In this document: piece by piece, positions 1-8,535 of the stretch
Position numbering within the stretch: the stretch's first letter is position 1
How the letters are laid out: the number at the start of each line of letters is the position of its first letter
From: Sphingomonas profundi
Lineage (GTDB): Bacteria > Pseudomonadota > Alphaproteobacteria > Sphingomonadales > Sphingomonadaceae
NCBI RefSeq assembly: GCF_009739515.1
Contig: NZ_CP046535.1
Span: 1,798,001 to 1,862,000 of the forward strand
Length of the DNA: 64,000 bases
Direction of reading: 5' to 3'
Program-made: the position numbers and the translations under genes
The notes under the pieces: model-generated
Databases searched by the model: none
What the model saw: only the letters and a program-made list of their open reading frames with translations
What the model was told of the DNA's origin: nothing

Positions 1-1449
1 CCCGCGCCAGCGCCGCGCCAGCGCGCGGGCGGCATCCGCCCGCTTGCCCCGCTCCGATCGCCAGCGGCGGACGCGCGTCTCGATATCGGCATCGCCGCCG
101 CCCAGGCCGCGTTCGGAGAGCAGCACCGCCACCTCCGCCGCCGCGCCGGCCCACCCCAGCGCCGCCGCCATAACCAGCATGTGGCCCAGGCGCGGCGGCA
201 GCGGCAGCGCGGCGATGGCGTGGCCGTGCGGCGTCGGCCGCCCGTCCGCGTCGATCGCGCCGAGCGCCGCCAGCCGCGTCCGCGCCTCGGCGATGGCGGC
301 GGGTGGCGGCGGATCGAGCCAGCGCAGGCTCGCCGGATCGGTGACGCCCCACAGGGCGCAATCGAGCAGCAGGGCGGAGAGGTCCGCCTCCAGTATCTCG
401 GGCGGATCGTAGGGCGGCAGGCTGGCCATCGCCGCCGCCTCCCACAGCCGATAGGCGATGCCCGACCCCTGCCGCGCGGCGCGCCCGGCCCGCTGCGTCG
501 CCGCCGCCTGCGAGACGCGCTCGGTGGATAGGCGGGTGAGGCCGGCGGCGCGATCGTAGCGCGGCCGGCGCGCCAGACCGGAATCGATCACGATGCGCAC
601 GCCCTCCAGGGTCAGGCTCGTCTCGGCGATGCTGGTGGCCAGCACGATCTTGCGCACGCCCGTCGGCGGCGCGGCGATCGCGGCGCGCTGCTCGGCCGGA
701 TCGAGGCTGCCGTGCAGGCGGTGGATGGCGATGTGCGGCGGCAGGCCGGCGATCCGCTCGGCCGTGCGCTCGATCTCGCCGACGCCGGGCAGGAAGGCCA
801 GCACATCGCCCTCCGCCTCGTCCGCCAGCGCCGCGCGGATGGCGGAGGCCACCGCATCCTCGATCCGCGTCTCGGCGGCGCGACCGATGTGGCGCAAGGT
901 GAGGGGGTGGCTGCGCCCGGCGCTCTCGATCACCGGCGCCGCGCCCAGCAGGGCGGCGAAGCGCGCGCCGTCCAGCGTGGCGGACATGGCGAGGACGCGC
1001 AGGTCCGGCCGCAGCCCGCCCTGCGCGTCCAGCGCCAGCGCCAGCCCGAAGTCGCTGTCCAGGCTGCGCTCGTGCACCTCGTCGAACAGCACGGCTGATA
1101 TGCCGGCGAGTTCGGGATCGGCCTGGATGCGGTTGCGGAAGATGCCCTCCGTCAGCACCAGCACGCGGGTGGCGCGCGACTGCTTCGTGTCGAGCCGGGT
1201 CGCATAGCCGATCGTGCCGCCCACCGCCTCGCCGGCCAGCGCCGCCATCCGCTCGGCCGCCGCCCGCGCCGCCAGCCGGCGCGGCGAGAGCAGCAGCACC
1301 TGCCCGCCGCACCACGGCTCGGCGAGGAGCGCCGGCGCCACGGCCGTGGTCTTGCCCGCGCCCGGCGGGGCGACCAGCACGGCGTTCGGCCCGGCGCGCA
1401 GGGCGGCGAGCAGATCGGGCAACACGGCATGGATCGGCAGGTCGGTCAC
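1..1449 (-). CDS. hrpB: ATP-dependent RNA helicase HrpB (partial, 3' end outside window)
   Basis: DEAH-box helicase of the HrpB family, which couples ATP hydrolysis to nucleic-acid unwinding in the cytoplasm; its cellular role is poorly defined. About 483 codons are visible. In order they show the Walker A motif APPGAGKTT near residue 27, the DEVHER box, SATLDG (motif III), SIAETSLT (motif V) and QRAGRAARQG (motif VI). A GTG start is chosen because GGAGG lies six bases upstream and the protein then opens directly into the expected helicase N-terminus (MTDLPIHAVLPDLLAAL). The C-terminal HrpB region runs off the left edge, so integrity cannot be judged. It is divergent from the small gene at 1564. 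Family assignment is confident. Confidence 0.9.
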   Translation of the reverse strand, partial: MTDLPIHAVLPDLLAALRAGPNAVLVAPPGAGKTTAVAPALLAEPWCGGQVLLLSPRRLAARAAAERMAALAGEAVGGTIGYATRLDTKQSRATRVLVLTEGIFRNRIQADPELAGISAVLFDEVHERSLDSDFGLALALDAQGGLRPDLRVLAMSATLDGARFAALLGAAPVIESAGRSHPLTLRHIGRAAETRIEDAVASAIRAALADEAEGDVLAFLPGVGEIERTAERIAGLPPHIAIHRLHGSLDPAEQRAAIAAPPTGVRKIVLATSIAETSLTLEGVRIVIDSGLARRPRYDRAAGLTRLSTERVSQAAATQRAGRAARQGSGIAYRLWEAAAMASLPPYDPPEILEADLSALLLDCALWGVTDPASLRWLDPPPPAAIAEARTRLAALGAIDADGRPTPHGHAIAALPLPPRLGHMLVMAAALGWAGAAAEVAVLLSERGLGGGDADIETRVRRWRSERGKRADAARALARRWRG

Positions 1450-1563
1450 GCCTGCCCTCCTAGCCACTTAGGCGCGTCCGCCCAAGGCGGCGACCGCTTC
1501 GCCCATCGTGACGGGCGGCACAGTGCGGTGGCCTGTGCAGGCGGGCCGTGCGAAAGTCCGGTC

Positions 1564-1734
1564 ATGCGCACGCGCCTCAGCATCTGCCGCCGGAAGATGC
1601 GCTTCGCTTCGGAAGCGGCGGCGCTGTCGACGGCCGCCCGCACAGGCCTGCCGCTCCGGCCGTATCGCTGCGATCGCTGCCGCTGCATCCACCTGACCAG
1701 CCGCACGAAGGGCAAGCGCGTGCCGCCAGCCTAG
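1564..1734 (+). CDS. small CxxC-motif protein (hypothetical)
   Basis: A 56-residue basic protein starting at ATG 1564. Its C-terminal half contains YRCDRCRCIHLTSRTKGKR, a one-CxxC segment followed by a basic tail. I recall similar small conserved hypothetical proteins in alphaproteobacteria with the YRCDRC...HLTSRTKGKR signature. A single CxxC with a nearby extra Cys and His could bind a metal such as zinc, but nothing proves this. It sits alone between hrpB (divergent) and the gene at 1826. The ribosome binding site is weak. Function unknown. Confidence 0.6.
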   Translation: MRTRLSICRRKMRFASEAAALSTAARTGLPLRPYRCDRCRCIHLTSRTKGKRVPPA

Positions 1735-1825
1735 CGGGAAGCGGCCAGTTCCGCGTCGAAGATATCGCGTTCGGTCTCAATATGGTCCATCATCGGCGCC
1801 GATCGGCCGACGGATGGAGGCAAGC

Positions 1826-2320
1826 ATGATCTTCAAGCCCTTCACCTTCTCGGACGTCTCGATGATCCTCTGGGGTTCGAAGGATCGGCCGAACCCGGAC
1901 GGAAAAGGCGTCGGCCATGCCATCACCAAACACGCCAGCATCACGAACGACAAATTGATGGATCGGATGCGCTTCGAGAAGGCGACCGTGGACAAGAGCA
2001 TCCCAGTCTACACCTCGTTCATCGATGCTACCGCGCAGGTGCACGCGGTGCTGGAACTCCTCACCGCGGACATCACGGCCGCGCAGATCAACGCCTTCTA
2101 TCGCCGGACGACGGATCGGCTGGCGCCGCCGGTGTTCAAGCTGTCCGCACCCGTTCAGATCCGCGTCGCCACCGGCGGTGGGGTCGTCACGCGGTGGGAT
2201 TCCTATCTGGCCTTCACCGCCGTCTGGCACGAGCGGGCGTATCGGAACATGCACGTCATCACCGCCATCCCGATGTTCGAGCCCGGCACGCTCGGCACCG
2301 ACCGGCCGTCGCGTGCCTGA
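1826..2320 (+). CDS. stand-alone protein resembling CdiA-CT RNase A-like toxin domains (uncertain)
   Basis: A 164-residue protein. The start at 1826 is chosen over the in-frame ATG at 1814 because GGAGG at 1816-1820 sits five bases before it. Near the N-terminus it reads GHAITKHASITNDKLMDRM (residues 30-48), then YTSFIDATAQ, and it ends with RNMHVITAIPMF. This order (G-H-x4-H, an S-F-x-D-x-A segment, then a final strand ending V-x-T-x-x-P) recalls the bacterial CdiA-CT RNase A-like domain from memory. There is no signal peptide, no filamentous carrier domain and no obvious immunity gene. It may be an orphan toxin, a degenerate effector or an unrelated protein. The family call is tentative; that the gene is real is fairly safe. 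Confidence 0.5.
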   Translation: MIFKPFTFSDVSMILWGSKDRPNPDGKGVGHAITKHASITNDKLMDRMRFEKATVDKSIPVYTSFIDATAQVHAVLELLTADITAAQINAFYRRTTDRLAPPVFKLSAPVQIRVATGGGVVTRWDSYLAFTAVWHERAYRNMHVITAIPMFEPGTLGTDRPSRA

Positions 2321-2335
2321 CCGGCACGGCCGCGA

Positions 2336-3349
2336 TCAATAGGCCCGCGCCACCGCGAACTCCACCGCCTCCACCAGCGCGGCCTTGGCCTTGCCGCCGC
2401 CGATGCCGCCCAGCGCGTCGATGGCGCGGCCGCCATAGTGGCGCGCGCGGGCCAGGGTGTCGTCGATCGCGCCTGTCTCGCGCAGCAGGCGGTTGGCGTG
2501 GGCGAGATCCTCGTCGGAGATGCGGCGGCCCTCGATCGCGTCCTTCCAGAAACGCTGGTCCTCCGCGCTGCCCCGCGCATTGGCCAGGATCACCGGCAGC
2601 GTGACCTTGCCGTCGCGGAAATCGTCGCCGGCATCCTTGCCCATCGTCGCGCCGTCGGAGGCATAGTCGATCGCGTCGTCGACCAGCTGGAAGGCGATGC
2701 CCAGGTTGCGGCCATAGGCGTCCAGCGCCTGTTCCACCGCATCCTCCCGCTCGGCGACGACGGCGGCGATGCGGCAGGCGGCGGCGAACAGGGCGGCCGT
2801 CTTGGCGCCGATGATGTCCAGATAGCGCGCCTCGCCGGTGTCGATCCGGCGCTGCGCGGTCAGCTGGTTCACCTCGCCCTCGGCGATCACGGCGGAGGCG
2901 TTGGAGAGGATGCGCAGCACCCGCAGCGATCCGTCCTCCACCATCAGCTCGAACGATCGGCTGAAAAGGAAGTCGCCCACCAGCACGCTGGCCGGGTTGC
3001 CCCAGATGATGTTGGCGGTGCGCTTGCCCCGGCGCAGGCCGGATCCGTCCACCACGTCGTCGTGCAGCAGGGTGGCGGTGTGGATGAACTCCACGGCGGC
3101 GGCCAGACGGTGGTGGCGGGTGCCGCCATAATCGAGCAGGCGCGCGCAGGCGAGCGTCAGCATCGGCCGCATCCGCTTGCCGCCGCCGGCGATCAGGTGG
3201 CCGGCCAGTTCCGGGATCAGCGGCACGTCGCTCTGCATCCGCGCCAGGATCACCTCGTTCACCCGGTTCATGTCGGCGGCGACGAGCGCCATCATCGGAT
3301 CGAGCGAGGGCGCCGTGGTCCGGTGCAGCGGTGTGATCGTGGCGGGCAT
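2336..3349 (-). CDS. ispB: polyprenyl diphosphate synthase (ubiquinone side chain)
   Basis: A trans-prenyltransferase of 337 residues that extends allylic diphosphates with isopentenyl diphosphate to make the long chain used for ubiquinone. It has the GGGKRMRP substrate motif near residue 56, the first Asp-rich motif DDVVD at 97-101 and the second DDAID at 224-228. Length is typical. I start at ATG 3349 (MPATITPLHRT) rather than an upstream in-frame ATG at 3466, whose extra residues are Ala/Pro-rich and overlap the divergent chorismate mutase. Octaprenyl versus decaprenyl specificity cannot be read from sequence; Sphingomonads generally carry Q-10, so a decaprenyl product is likely. Confidence 0.9.
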   Translation of the reverse strand: MPATITPLHRTTAPSLDPMMALVAADMNRVNEVILARMQSDVPLIPELAGHLIAGGGKRMRPMLTLACARLLDYGGTRHHRLAAAVEFIHTATLLHDDVVDGSGLRRGKRTANIIWGNPASVLVGDFLFSRSFELMVEDGSLRVLRILSNASAVIAEGEVNQLTAQRRIDTGEARYLDIIGAKTAALFAAACRIAAVVAEREDAVEQALDAYGRNLGIAFQLVDDAIDYASDGATMGKDAGDDFRDGKVTLPVILANARGSAEDQRFWKDAIEGRRISDEDLAHANRLLRETGAIDDTLARARHYGGRAIDALGGIGGGKAKAALVEAVEFAVARAY

Positions 3350-3452
3350 GGGCGCGATGTGGCGCGGCGATGCGGCAAAGGCAAGCGCGGGGCTTGCGCC
3401 GGCGCCCGCTCCCCCCGAAAAGGCCAGCGACCGCGGGAGGGGCAAGGCCGGA

Positions 3453-3737
3453 ATGACCGACGACACGCTGAAGGGCTATCGCGAGAGCATCGACAATATC
3501 GACGCGGCGCTCGTCTTCCTCCTGGCCGAGCGGTTCAAGGTGACGCAGGCGGTGGGCCGCCACAAGGCGCAGAGCGGGCTGCCGCCGGCCGACCCCGGCC
3601 GCGAGGCGGCACAGATCGGGCGGCTGCGCGAGCTTGCCCGATCCGCAAACCTCGATCCCGATTTCAGCGAGAAGTTCCTCCGCTTCATCATCGACGAGGT
3701 GATCCGCCATCACGAGCGGGAACGCGCCGAGGGATAG
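3453..3737 (+). CDS. chorismate mutase (AroQ class)
   Basis: A 94-residue monofunctional AroQ-type chorismate mutase, converting chorismate to prephenate for Phe/Tyr synthesis. The active-site series is visible as R10, R27, K38, D47, R50 and E51, each one residue before the E. coli chorismate mutase positions R11, R28, K39, D48, R51 and E52. There is no signal peptide, so it is cytoplasmic rather than the secreted form. It is transcribed divergently from the polyprenyl synthase gene, with about 100 bp between them, and converges on the chemoreceptor gene across a large inverted repeat. Confidence 0.87.
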   Translation: MTDDTLKGYRESIDNIDAALVFLLAERFKVTQAVGRHKAQSGLPPADPGREAAQIGRLRELARSANLDPDFSEKFLRFIIDEVIRHHERERAEG

Positions 3738-3772
3738 ACCCTCCAGGCGGATCGACATTCAGCTGTGCACGT

Positions 3773-3875
3773 CCGCTCATCCTGAGGAGAGGCTGAGCGG
3801 ACATGCGAAGACCCGTCTCGAAGGATCCTTCGAGACGCCAGTTCGACAGGCTCAATGGCTCCTCAGGATGAGCGG
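3773..3875. repeat. nested inverted-repeat element between convergent genes
   Basis: The outer arms CCGCTCATCCTGAGGAG (3773-3789) and CTCCTCAGGATGAGCGG (3859-3875) are perfect 17-bp reverse complements. Inside, 3814-3837 is a perfect 24-bp palindrome centred on AAGGATCCTT. The sequence around GTTCGACAGGCTCA resembles dispersed intergenic repeats I know from sphingomonad and other alphaproteobacterial genomes. It lies between the convergent chorismate mutase and chemoreceptor genes and could act as a bidirectional transcription end or transcript stabiliser. Confidence 0.85.
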
Positions 3876-3901
3876 TTTGATCCGCTCGATGTCGATCCGT
3901 T

Positions 3902-5278
3902 CTAGGCGGCGATCTTCGCCACGAAGGCGCTGGTCGCCGCCTCCAGCCGCGACAATTGCGTGCCGACCGCGCCGAAGCCGGTCTCCAGATGATCGATCTC
4001 GCCAGCTACCGCCTCCGTCTCGGCGCGGATGGCGGCGATCGTCATCGACATGGAATCGGCCGCCAGCGCCGTCTCGTCCACGGCGGCGGTGATCGCCGTC
4101 ACGGTCTGCGCCTGCGTCTCCATCGCCGTGCGGATGCGGTTGGCGGAGGATTGCACCTCGCCCACCGTGTCGCGGATCGATCCGTTGGCGTCCAGCGTCT
4201 GCCGCGTGGCGGACTGGATGGCGGCGATCTTGGCGGCGATATCGTCGGTCGCCCGCGCGGTCTGGCTCGCCAGGCTCTTCACCTCCTGCGCCACCACCGC
4301 GAAGCCGCGCCCGGCATCGCCCGCGCGCGCCGCCTCGATCGTGGCGTTCAGCGCCAGCAGGTTGGTCTGCCCGGCGATGTCGCGGATCAGGCCCAGGATC
4401 GATTCGATCGCCTTGGCATGATCGCTGAGCGCCTCCGACACGATCACGGCGCGGGCCGATTCGCCCGCCGCCCGCGTGGCGATACCGGCGGCCACCTCCA
4501 CCTCGCTGCGCGCCTCCTCGATCGCGCGGATCAGGCCCGCCGCGGTCATCGCCGCCTCGCGCATGGCGAGCGCCGACTGCTCGGCCGCCGCCGCCACCTC
4601 CGATGCCTTGCCCAGCATCCCGCGCGCCGAGACCGACGCCTCGGCGGTCTGCTCACGCAGGCGGCCGGATCCGACCAGCGTCCCATCCACCACGCCGACG
4701 ATCTCCTCGCGGAACAGAGCGCTGCGCTGGCCCAGTTCGGCCGTGGCCTCGCGCCGGCTCACCAGCACCATCTGCGCCGCCGTCACGTCGCACTCGAAGA
4801 TCTTCAGCTGCTGCATCGTCCTGGCCGCCGCCAGGAACGTCGCCGGCTCGGCCGCGAACGTCTCCGCCAGGGCATCCAGGATCGCGACCGCGTGCAGCGA
4901 GAGCATGCGCGAGAAGGCCGCCGTGGGCACCTGCATCGCCATCAGGCTGTTCGCCTGCGCGGCGATCATCAGAACCCACGCCGCATCCACCGGGCCGGCG
5001 AACTTGCGCGCGACCAGATCGATCGAGGCGCGCGCCAGCAAGGATGCGTCGTGCGGGCGGGTCGCGCCGATCTCGGCGAGGATGCCGGCCGCGCCGCCGG
5101 TGTAGAAATCCTCGCTCGCCGCCATGATGACGCCGGAGGCGCGGCTCCAGAGCGCGCGCAGGTCGCGCTCGAACCGCCCGTCGCCATTGTAGAGCGCCAG
5201 GCGGAGGGCGACCTCGGCCTCGGCAAGCAGCGGCGCCGGGGTGGGTGCCGTGGCCGGCGACAGGCTGACATGCTGCAT
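3902..5278 (-). CDS. soluble methyl-accepting chemotaxis protein
   Basis: A 458-residue chemoreceptor with no predicted membrane segment, so probably cytoplasmic. Residues 1 to about 190 form a helical sensor, and the rest is the MCP signalling coiled coil with the conserved hairpin tip ([20 protein letters not shown]). The sensor has the length and helix pattern of globin-coupled sensors ([10 protein letters not shown], then a QVP segment), but I cannot place a proximal haem histidine, so haem binding is doubtful. The start MQHVSLSP at 5278 is chosen because longer forms run into the sdhC upstream region. No other che genes are in the window. Confidence 0.85.
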   Translation of the reverse strand: MQHVSLSPATAPTPAPLLAEAEVALRLALYNGDGRFERDLRALWSRASGVIMAASEDFYTGGAAGILAEIGATRPHDASLLARASIDLVARKFAGPVDAAWVLMIAAQANSLMAMQVPTAAFSRMLSLHAVAILDALAETFAAEPATFLAAARTMQQLKIFECDVTAAQMVLVSRREATAELGQRSALFREEIVGVVDGTLVGSGRLREQTAEASVSARGMLGKASEVAAAAEQSALAMREAAMTAAGLIRAIEEARSEVEVAAGIATRAAGESARAVIVSEALSDHAKAIESILGLIRDIAGQTNLLALNATIEAARAGDAGRGFAVVAQEVKSLASQTARATDDIAAKIAAIQSATRQTLDANGSIRDTVGEVQSSANRIRTAMETQAQTVTAITAAVDETALAADSMSMTIAAIRAETEAVAGEIDHLETGFGAVGTQLSRLEAATSAFVAKIAA

Positions 5279-5441
5279 GATCGGAAACGGCTCCGCGATC
5301 GAGGGACTGTGCGGCGTTCCTAGCCGGGCAATGGTAAAGAGGCCGTAAGGGCCGCGCCCGCGCACCGGCGATGGTTGCAAGCCGGCGACGTTCGGGTAAA
5401 GACACGGACCATAGCAAAAGGTCCAATCCAGGGGGACATCG

Positions 5442-5840
5442 ATGGCCCGTAACGCCGCCCGCCCATTGTCGCCGCACCTCACGATCTGGCGATGGGGGCC
5501 GCACATGCTCGTCTCCATCCTGCACCGCGCGACGGGCACGGCGAACGCCATCGGCGGCGGCGTGATCTTCATCTGGTGGCTGGTGGCGGCCGCCAGCGGC
5601 CCCGCCGCCTACGAGACGTTCTACGGCGTGGCGACATCGTGGTTCGGCTACCTCGTCGGCATCGGCCTGACGTGGACCTTCTTCCAGCACATGTTCTCCG
5701 GCCTGCGCCACTTCGTGCTGGATACCGGCGCGGGGTACGAGCTGAAGACGAACAAGACGTTCGCCACCGCCACGATCGTCGCCTCGCTGGCGGTCACGCT
5801 GCTGCTGTGGGCGGCCGTCTATGTGGGGAGCATGCACTGA
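5442..5840 (+). CDS. sdhC: succinate dehydrogenase cytochrome b556 subunit
   Basis: A 132-residue membrane subunit of complex II, which anchors SdhAB and carries haem b and the quinone site. It has the family opening [12 protein letters not shown] and SILHRATG (residues 25-32), three hydrophobic helices, and the [12 protein letters not shown] segment with the haem-ligand histidine. The stop overlaps the sdhD start (ATGA). It opens the sdhCDA operon; sdhB is not in this run but at 13201. AGGGGGA just upstream serves as ribosome binding site. Confidence 0.95.
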   Translation: MARNAARPLSPHLTIWRWGPHMLVSILHRATGTANAIGGGVIFIWWLVAAASGPAAYETFYGVATSWFGYLVGIGLTWTFFQHMFSGLRHFVLDTGAGYELKTNKTFATATIVASLAVTLLLWAAVYVGSMH

Positions 5841-6229
5841 TGGGTACGGGAACCGGCATCGGCCGCGTCCGCGGTCTCGGCTCGGCCAGGCACGGCGCGC
5901 TGCACTGGTGGCACCAGCGGCTTACCGCCGCCGGCAACCTGATCCTCGTCCTCTGGTTCGTGGTGTCGCTGTTCCGGCTGCCGCTGCACGATCATGCGAC
6001 GATCGTGCAGTGGATGTCGCAGCCGGTGGTCGCGGTGGGGCTGATCCTGATGACGGTCTCGGTCTTCTGGCACCTGAAGATCGGCCTGCAGGTGTTCATC
6101 GAGGATTATCTGCACGACGATGCCAGCCGCGTTGCGGCCATCGCGGCGCTCAATTTCTACGCGGTCGGCGGGGGGGCGCTGGCGATCTTCTCGATCCTGA
6201 AGATCGCGCTCATGGGGGTGAAGGGTTGA
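5840..6229 (+). CDS. sdhD: succinate dehydrogenase membrane anchor subunit
   Basis: A 129-residue second membrane anchor of complex II with three hydrophobic segments. The N-terminal [17 protein letters not shown] segment is typical of alphaproteobacterial SdhD, and the [14 protein letters not shown] segment contains the conserved His and Asp region near the quinone and haem sites. It overlaps both neighbours by ATGA (5840 and 6229), implying translational coupling within sdhCDA. Confidence 0.93.
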   Translation: MGTGTGIGRVRGLGSARHGALHWWHQRLTAAGNLILVLWFVVSLFRLPLHDHATIVQWMSQPVVAVGLILMTVSVFWHLKIGLQVFIEDYLHDDASRVAAIAALNFYAVGGGALAIFSILKIALMGVKG

Positions 6230-8013
6230 TGGACGCGTACAAGATCATCGACCACGTCTATGACGCGGTCGTCGTCGGCGCGGGCGGGTCGGGCCTGCGC
6301 GCCACGATGGGTTGCGCCGAGAAGGGCCTGAAGACCGCCTGCATCACCAAGGTGTTCCCCACCCGCAGCCACACCGTGGCGGCGCAGGGCGGCATCGCCG
6401 CGTCGCTGGGCAACAACTCGCCCGATCACTGGACGTGGCACATGTACGATACCGTCAAGGGATCGGACTGGCTCGGCGATCAGGACGCGATCGAATATAT
6501 GGTGCGCGAGGCGCCGGCGGCGGTGATCGAGCTGGAACATGCCGGCGTGCCGTTCAGCCGCAACGACGACGGCACCATCTACCAGCGCCCGTTCGGCGGC
6601 CACATGCAGAACATGGGCGCCGGCCCGCCCGTGCAGCGCACCTGCGCCGCCGCCGACCGCACCGGCCACGCCATGCTTCACGCGCTCTACCAGCAGAGCC
6701 TGAAATATGACGCGGACTTCTACATCGAATATTTCGCGCTCGACCTCATCATGGAGAACGGCGTCTGCAAGGGCGTGATCGCGCTCTGCATGGAGGACGG
6801 CTCCATCCACCGCTTCCGCGCGCACGCGGTGGTGCTGGCGACCGGCGGCTCGGGCCGCACCTATTTCTCGGCGACCTCGGCCCACACCTGCACCGGCGAC
6901 GGCGGCGGCATGGTGCTGCGCGCCGGCCTGCCGCTGCAGGACATGGAGTTCGTGCAGTTCCACCCGACCGGCATCTACGGCGCCGGCGTGCTCATCACCG
7001 AGGGCGCGCGCGGCGAGGGCGGCTACCTCACCAACAAGGACGGCGAGCGCTTCATGGAGCGCTACGCCCCCTCCGCCAAGGATCTGGCCAGCCGCGACGT
7101 CGTCTCCCGCTCCATGGCGATGGAGATGCGCGAGGGCCGCGGCGTCGGCGAGCATGGCGACTATATCTACCTGCACCTCGACCATATCGATCCCAAGGTG
7201 CTGGCCGAGCGGCTGCCCGGCATCACCGAGACGGGCAAGATCTTCGCCGGCGTCGATCTCACCCGCCAGCCGCTGCCGGTGACGCCCACCGTCCACTACA
7301 ATATGGGCGGCGTGCCGTGTAACTATCATGGCGAGGTGGTGACCTTGAAGGATGGCGATCCGGACACGGTGGTGCCGGGCCTGTTCGCCGTCGGCGAGGC
7401 GGCGTGCGTGTCGGTCCACGGCGCCAACCGGCTCGGCTCAAACTCGCTGATCGATCTGGTCGTGTTCGGCCGCGCCACCGGCTTCCGCATCGCCGAGCTG
7501 GTGAAGCCGAACAGCAAGCACGGCATCGTCAACAAGGCGGCGGACGATGCCGCCCTCGCCCGGCTCGATCGCTACCGCAACGCCGCCGGTGGCACGCCCA
7601 CCGCGAAGATCCGCACGAACATGCAGCGCACGATGCAGAAGCACTGCGCCGTGTTCCGCGACACCGCGCTGCTGCGCGAAGGCCAGGGGCTGATCGACGA
7701 CGTGTTCGCCAGCCTGCAGGATGTCGGCATCACCGATCGCTCGATGATCTGGAACACCGATCTGGTCGAGACCCTTGAGCTGGACAACATGCTGCCGCAG
7801 GCGGTGGTGACGATGCACTCCGCCGCCAACCGGCACGAGAGCCGCGGCGCCCACATGCACGAGGATTATCCGAACCGCGACGACGAGAACTGGATGAAGC
7901 ACACCCTGGTCTCGTTCCACCAGGGCGCCGTCTCGATCGACTATCGCCCCGTGCACGACTACACGCTGACCGACGAAGCGGAGTATATCAAGCCGAAGGC
8001 GCGGGTCTATTGA
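6229..8013 (+). CDS. sdhA: succinate dehydrogenase flavoprotein subunit
   Basis: The 594-residue catalytic subunit of complex II, oxidising succinate to fumarate with covalently bound FAD. It shows the FAD-binding [12 protein letters not shown] motif near residue 15, the FAD-attachment segment [12 protein letters not shown], the active-site region [11 protein letters not shown] and [13 protein letters not shown]. Length is standard. It is the third gene of sdhCDA, coupled to sdhD by an ATGA overlap. The iron-sulphur subunit gene sdhB lies 5.2 kb downstream, separated by unrelated genes. Confidence 0.97.
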   Translation: MDAYKIIDHVYDAVVVGAGGSGLRATMGCAEKGLKTACITKVFPTRSHTVAAQGGIAASLGNNSPDHWTWHMYDTVKGSDWLGDQDAIEYMVREAPAAVIELEHAGVPFSRNDDGTIYQRPFGGHMQNMGAGPPVQRTCAAADRTGHAMLHALYQQSLKYDADFYIEYFALDLIMENGVCKGVIALCMEDGSIHRFRAHAVVLATGGSGRTYFSATSAHTCTGDGGGMVLRAGLPLQDMEFVQFHPTGIYGAGVLITEGARGEGGYLTNKDGERFMERYAPSAKDLASRDVVSRSMAMEMREGRGVGEHGDYIYLHLDHIDPKVLAERLPGITETGKIFAGVDLTRQPLPVTPTVHYNMGGVPCNYHGEVVTLKDGDPDTVVPGLFAVGEAACVSVHGANRLGSNSLIDLVVFGRATGFRIAELVKPNSKHGIVNKAADDAALARLDRYRNAAGGTPTAKIRTNMQRTMQKHCAVFRDTALLREGQGLIDDVFASLQDVGITDRSMIWNTDLVETLELDNMLPQAVVTMHSAANRHESRGAHMHEDYPNRDDENWMKHTLVSFHQGAVSIDYRPVHDYTLTDEAEYIKPKARVY

Positions 8014-8047
8014 GCAGCGCGGCGGCGATCGTCGGTTCGCGATAGGG

Positions 8048-8053
8048 TATAAT
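8048..8053 (+). promoter_or_regulatory. possible -10 element for hicBA
   Basis: TATAAT, a perfect -10 consensus, lies 15 bases before the hicB start codon in the short gap after sdhA. No convincing -35 is seen at the expected spacing, so this is weak evidence for a promoter of the toxin-antitoxin pair. Confidence 0.35.
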
Positions 8054-8067
8054 CAAGGCGGGACGGC

Positions 8068-8316
8068 ATGGCGTACTGGACGATCAGGGCGGAATATGAT
8101 CCTGACGCGCACGTCTGGTACGCAGCCGATGGCGACATACCCGGCCTGGCCGCCGATGCCGAGACCGTCGAGGAACTCGCAGCCAAGGCGGGAGCGATGT
8201 TGCCGGACCTTCTCCGTCTACATGCCGACGAGATTGCCGACGAAACCCGCATCGCCGGCCCGCATCGTATCCGCATCACCGCCTTTCACGAGCGCGAATT
8301 CGACGTAGCCGCCTGA
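8068..8316 (+). CDS. hicB: HicB-like antitoxin (DUF1902)
   Basis: An 82-residue protein with the partial RNase H-like HicB fold signature: WTIRAEYDPDAHVWYAADGDIPGLAADAET broken around residues 4-33, followed by an amphipathic helix (VEELAAKAGAMLPDLL). It resembles DUF1902 proteins, which act as antitoxins of HicA. It lacks a separate C-terminal DNA-binding domain, so autoregulation may differ from long HicB forms. It is followed after three bases by hicA, the expected partner. It sits directly behind sdhA, splitting the sdh genes. Confidence 0.78.
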   Translation: MAYWTIRAEYDPDAHVWYAADGDIPGLAADAETVEELAAKAGAMLPDLLRLHADEIADETRIAGPHRIRITAFHEREFDVAA

Positions 8317-8319
8317 GCG

Positions 8320-8517
8320 ATGGTCGAGGGCTATACTGCCCGGCTGAAAGCGCTGCTGCGCGATCATGGCTGCACCTTTCTGCGCCAAGGCAAGGGCGAC
8401 CATGAAGTGTGGCAAAGTCCACACGCGCTGCGGCCGTTCGTGGTAGATGGCCGCATCATGTCACGCCACACCGCCAACGCCGTGCTCCGCCAGGCCGGCA
8501 TCAAGGCCAAGCTGTGA
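8320..8517 (+). CDS. hicA: HicA-like mRNA interferase toxin
   Basis: A 65-residue double-stranded-RNA-binding-like toxin of the HicA family, which cleaves mRNA when free of HicB. It has the pattern LLRDHGCTFLRQGKGDHEVW, with the catalytic histidine H28 in GKGDHEVW, then the basic C-terminal segment HTANAVLRQAGI. Length is typical. It lies three bases after hicB, so the pair is co-transcribed with the antitoxin first, the reverse of the more common hicA-hicB order. Nothing suggests the toxin is inactivated. Confidence 0.8.
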   Translation: MVEGYTARLKALLRDHGCTFLRQGKGDHEVWQSPHALRPFVVDGRIMSRHTANAVLRQAGIKAKL

Positions 8518-8535
8518 AAGACGAAACGCGCTAGC

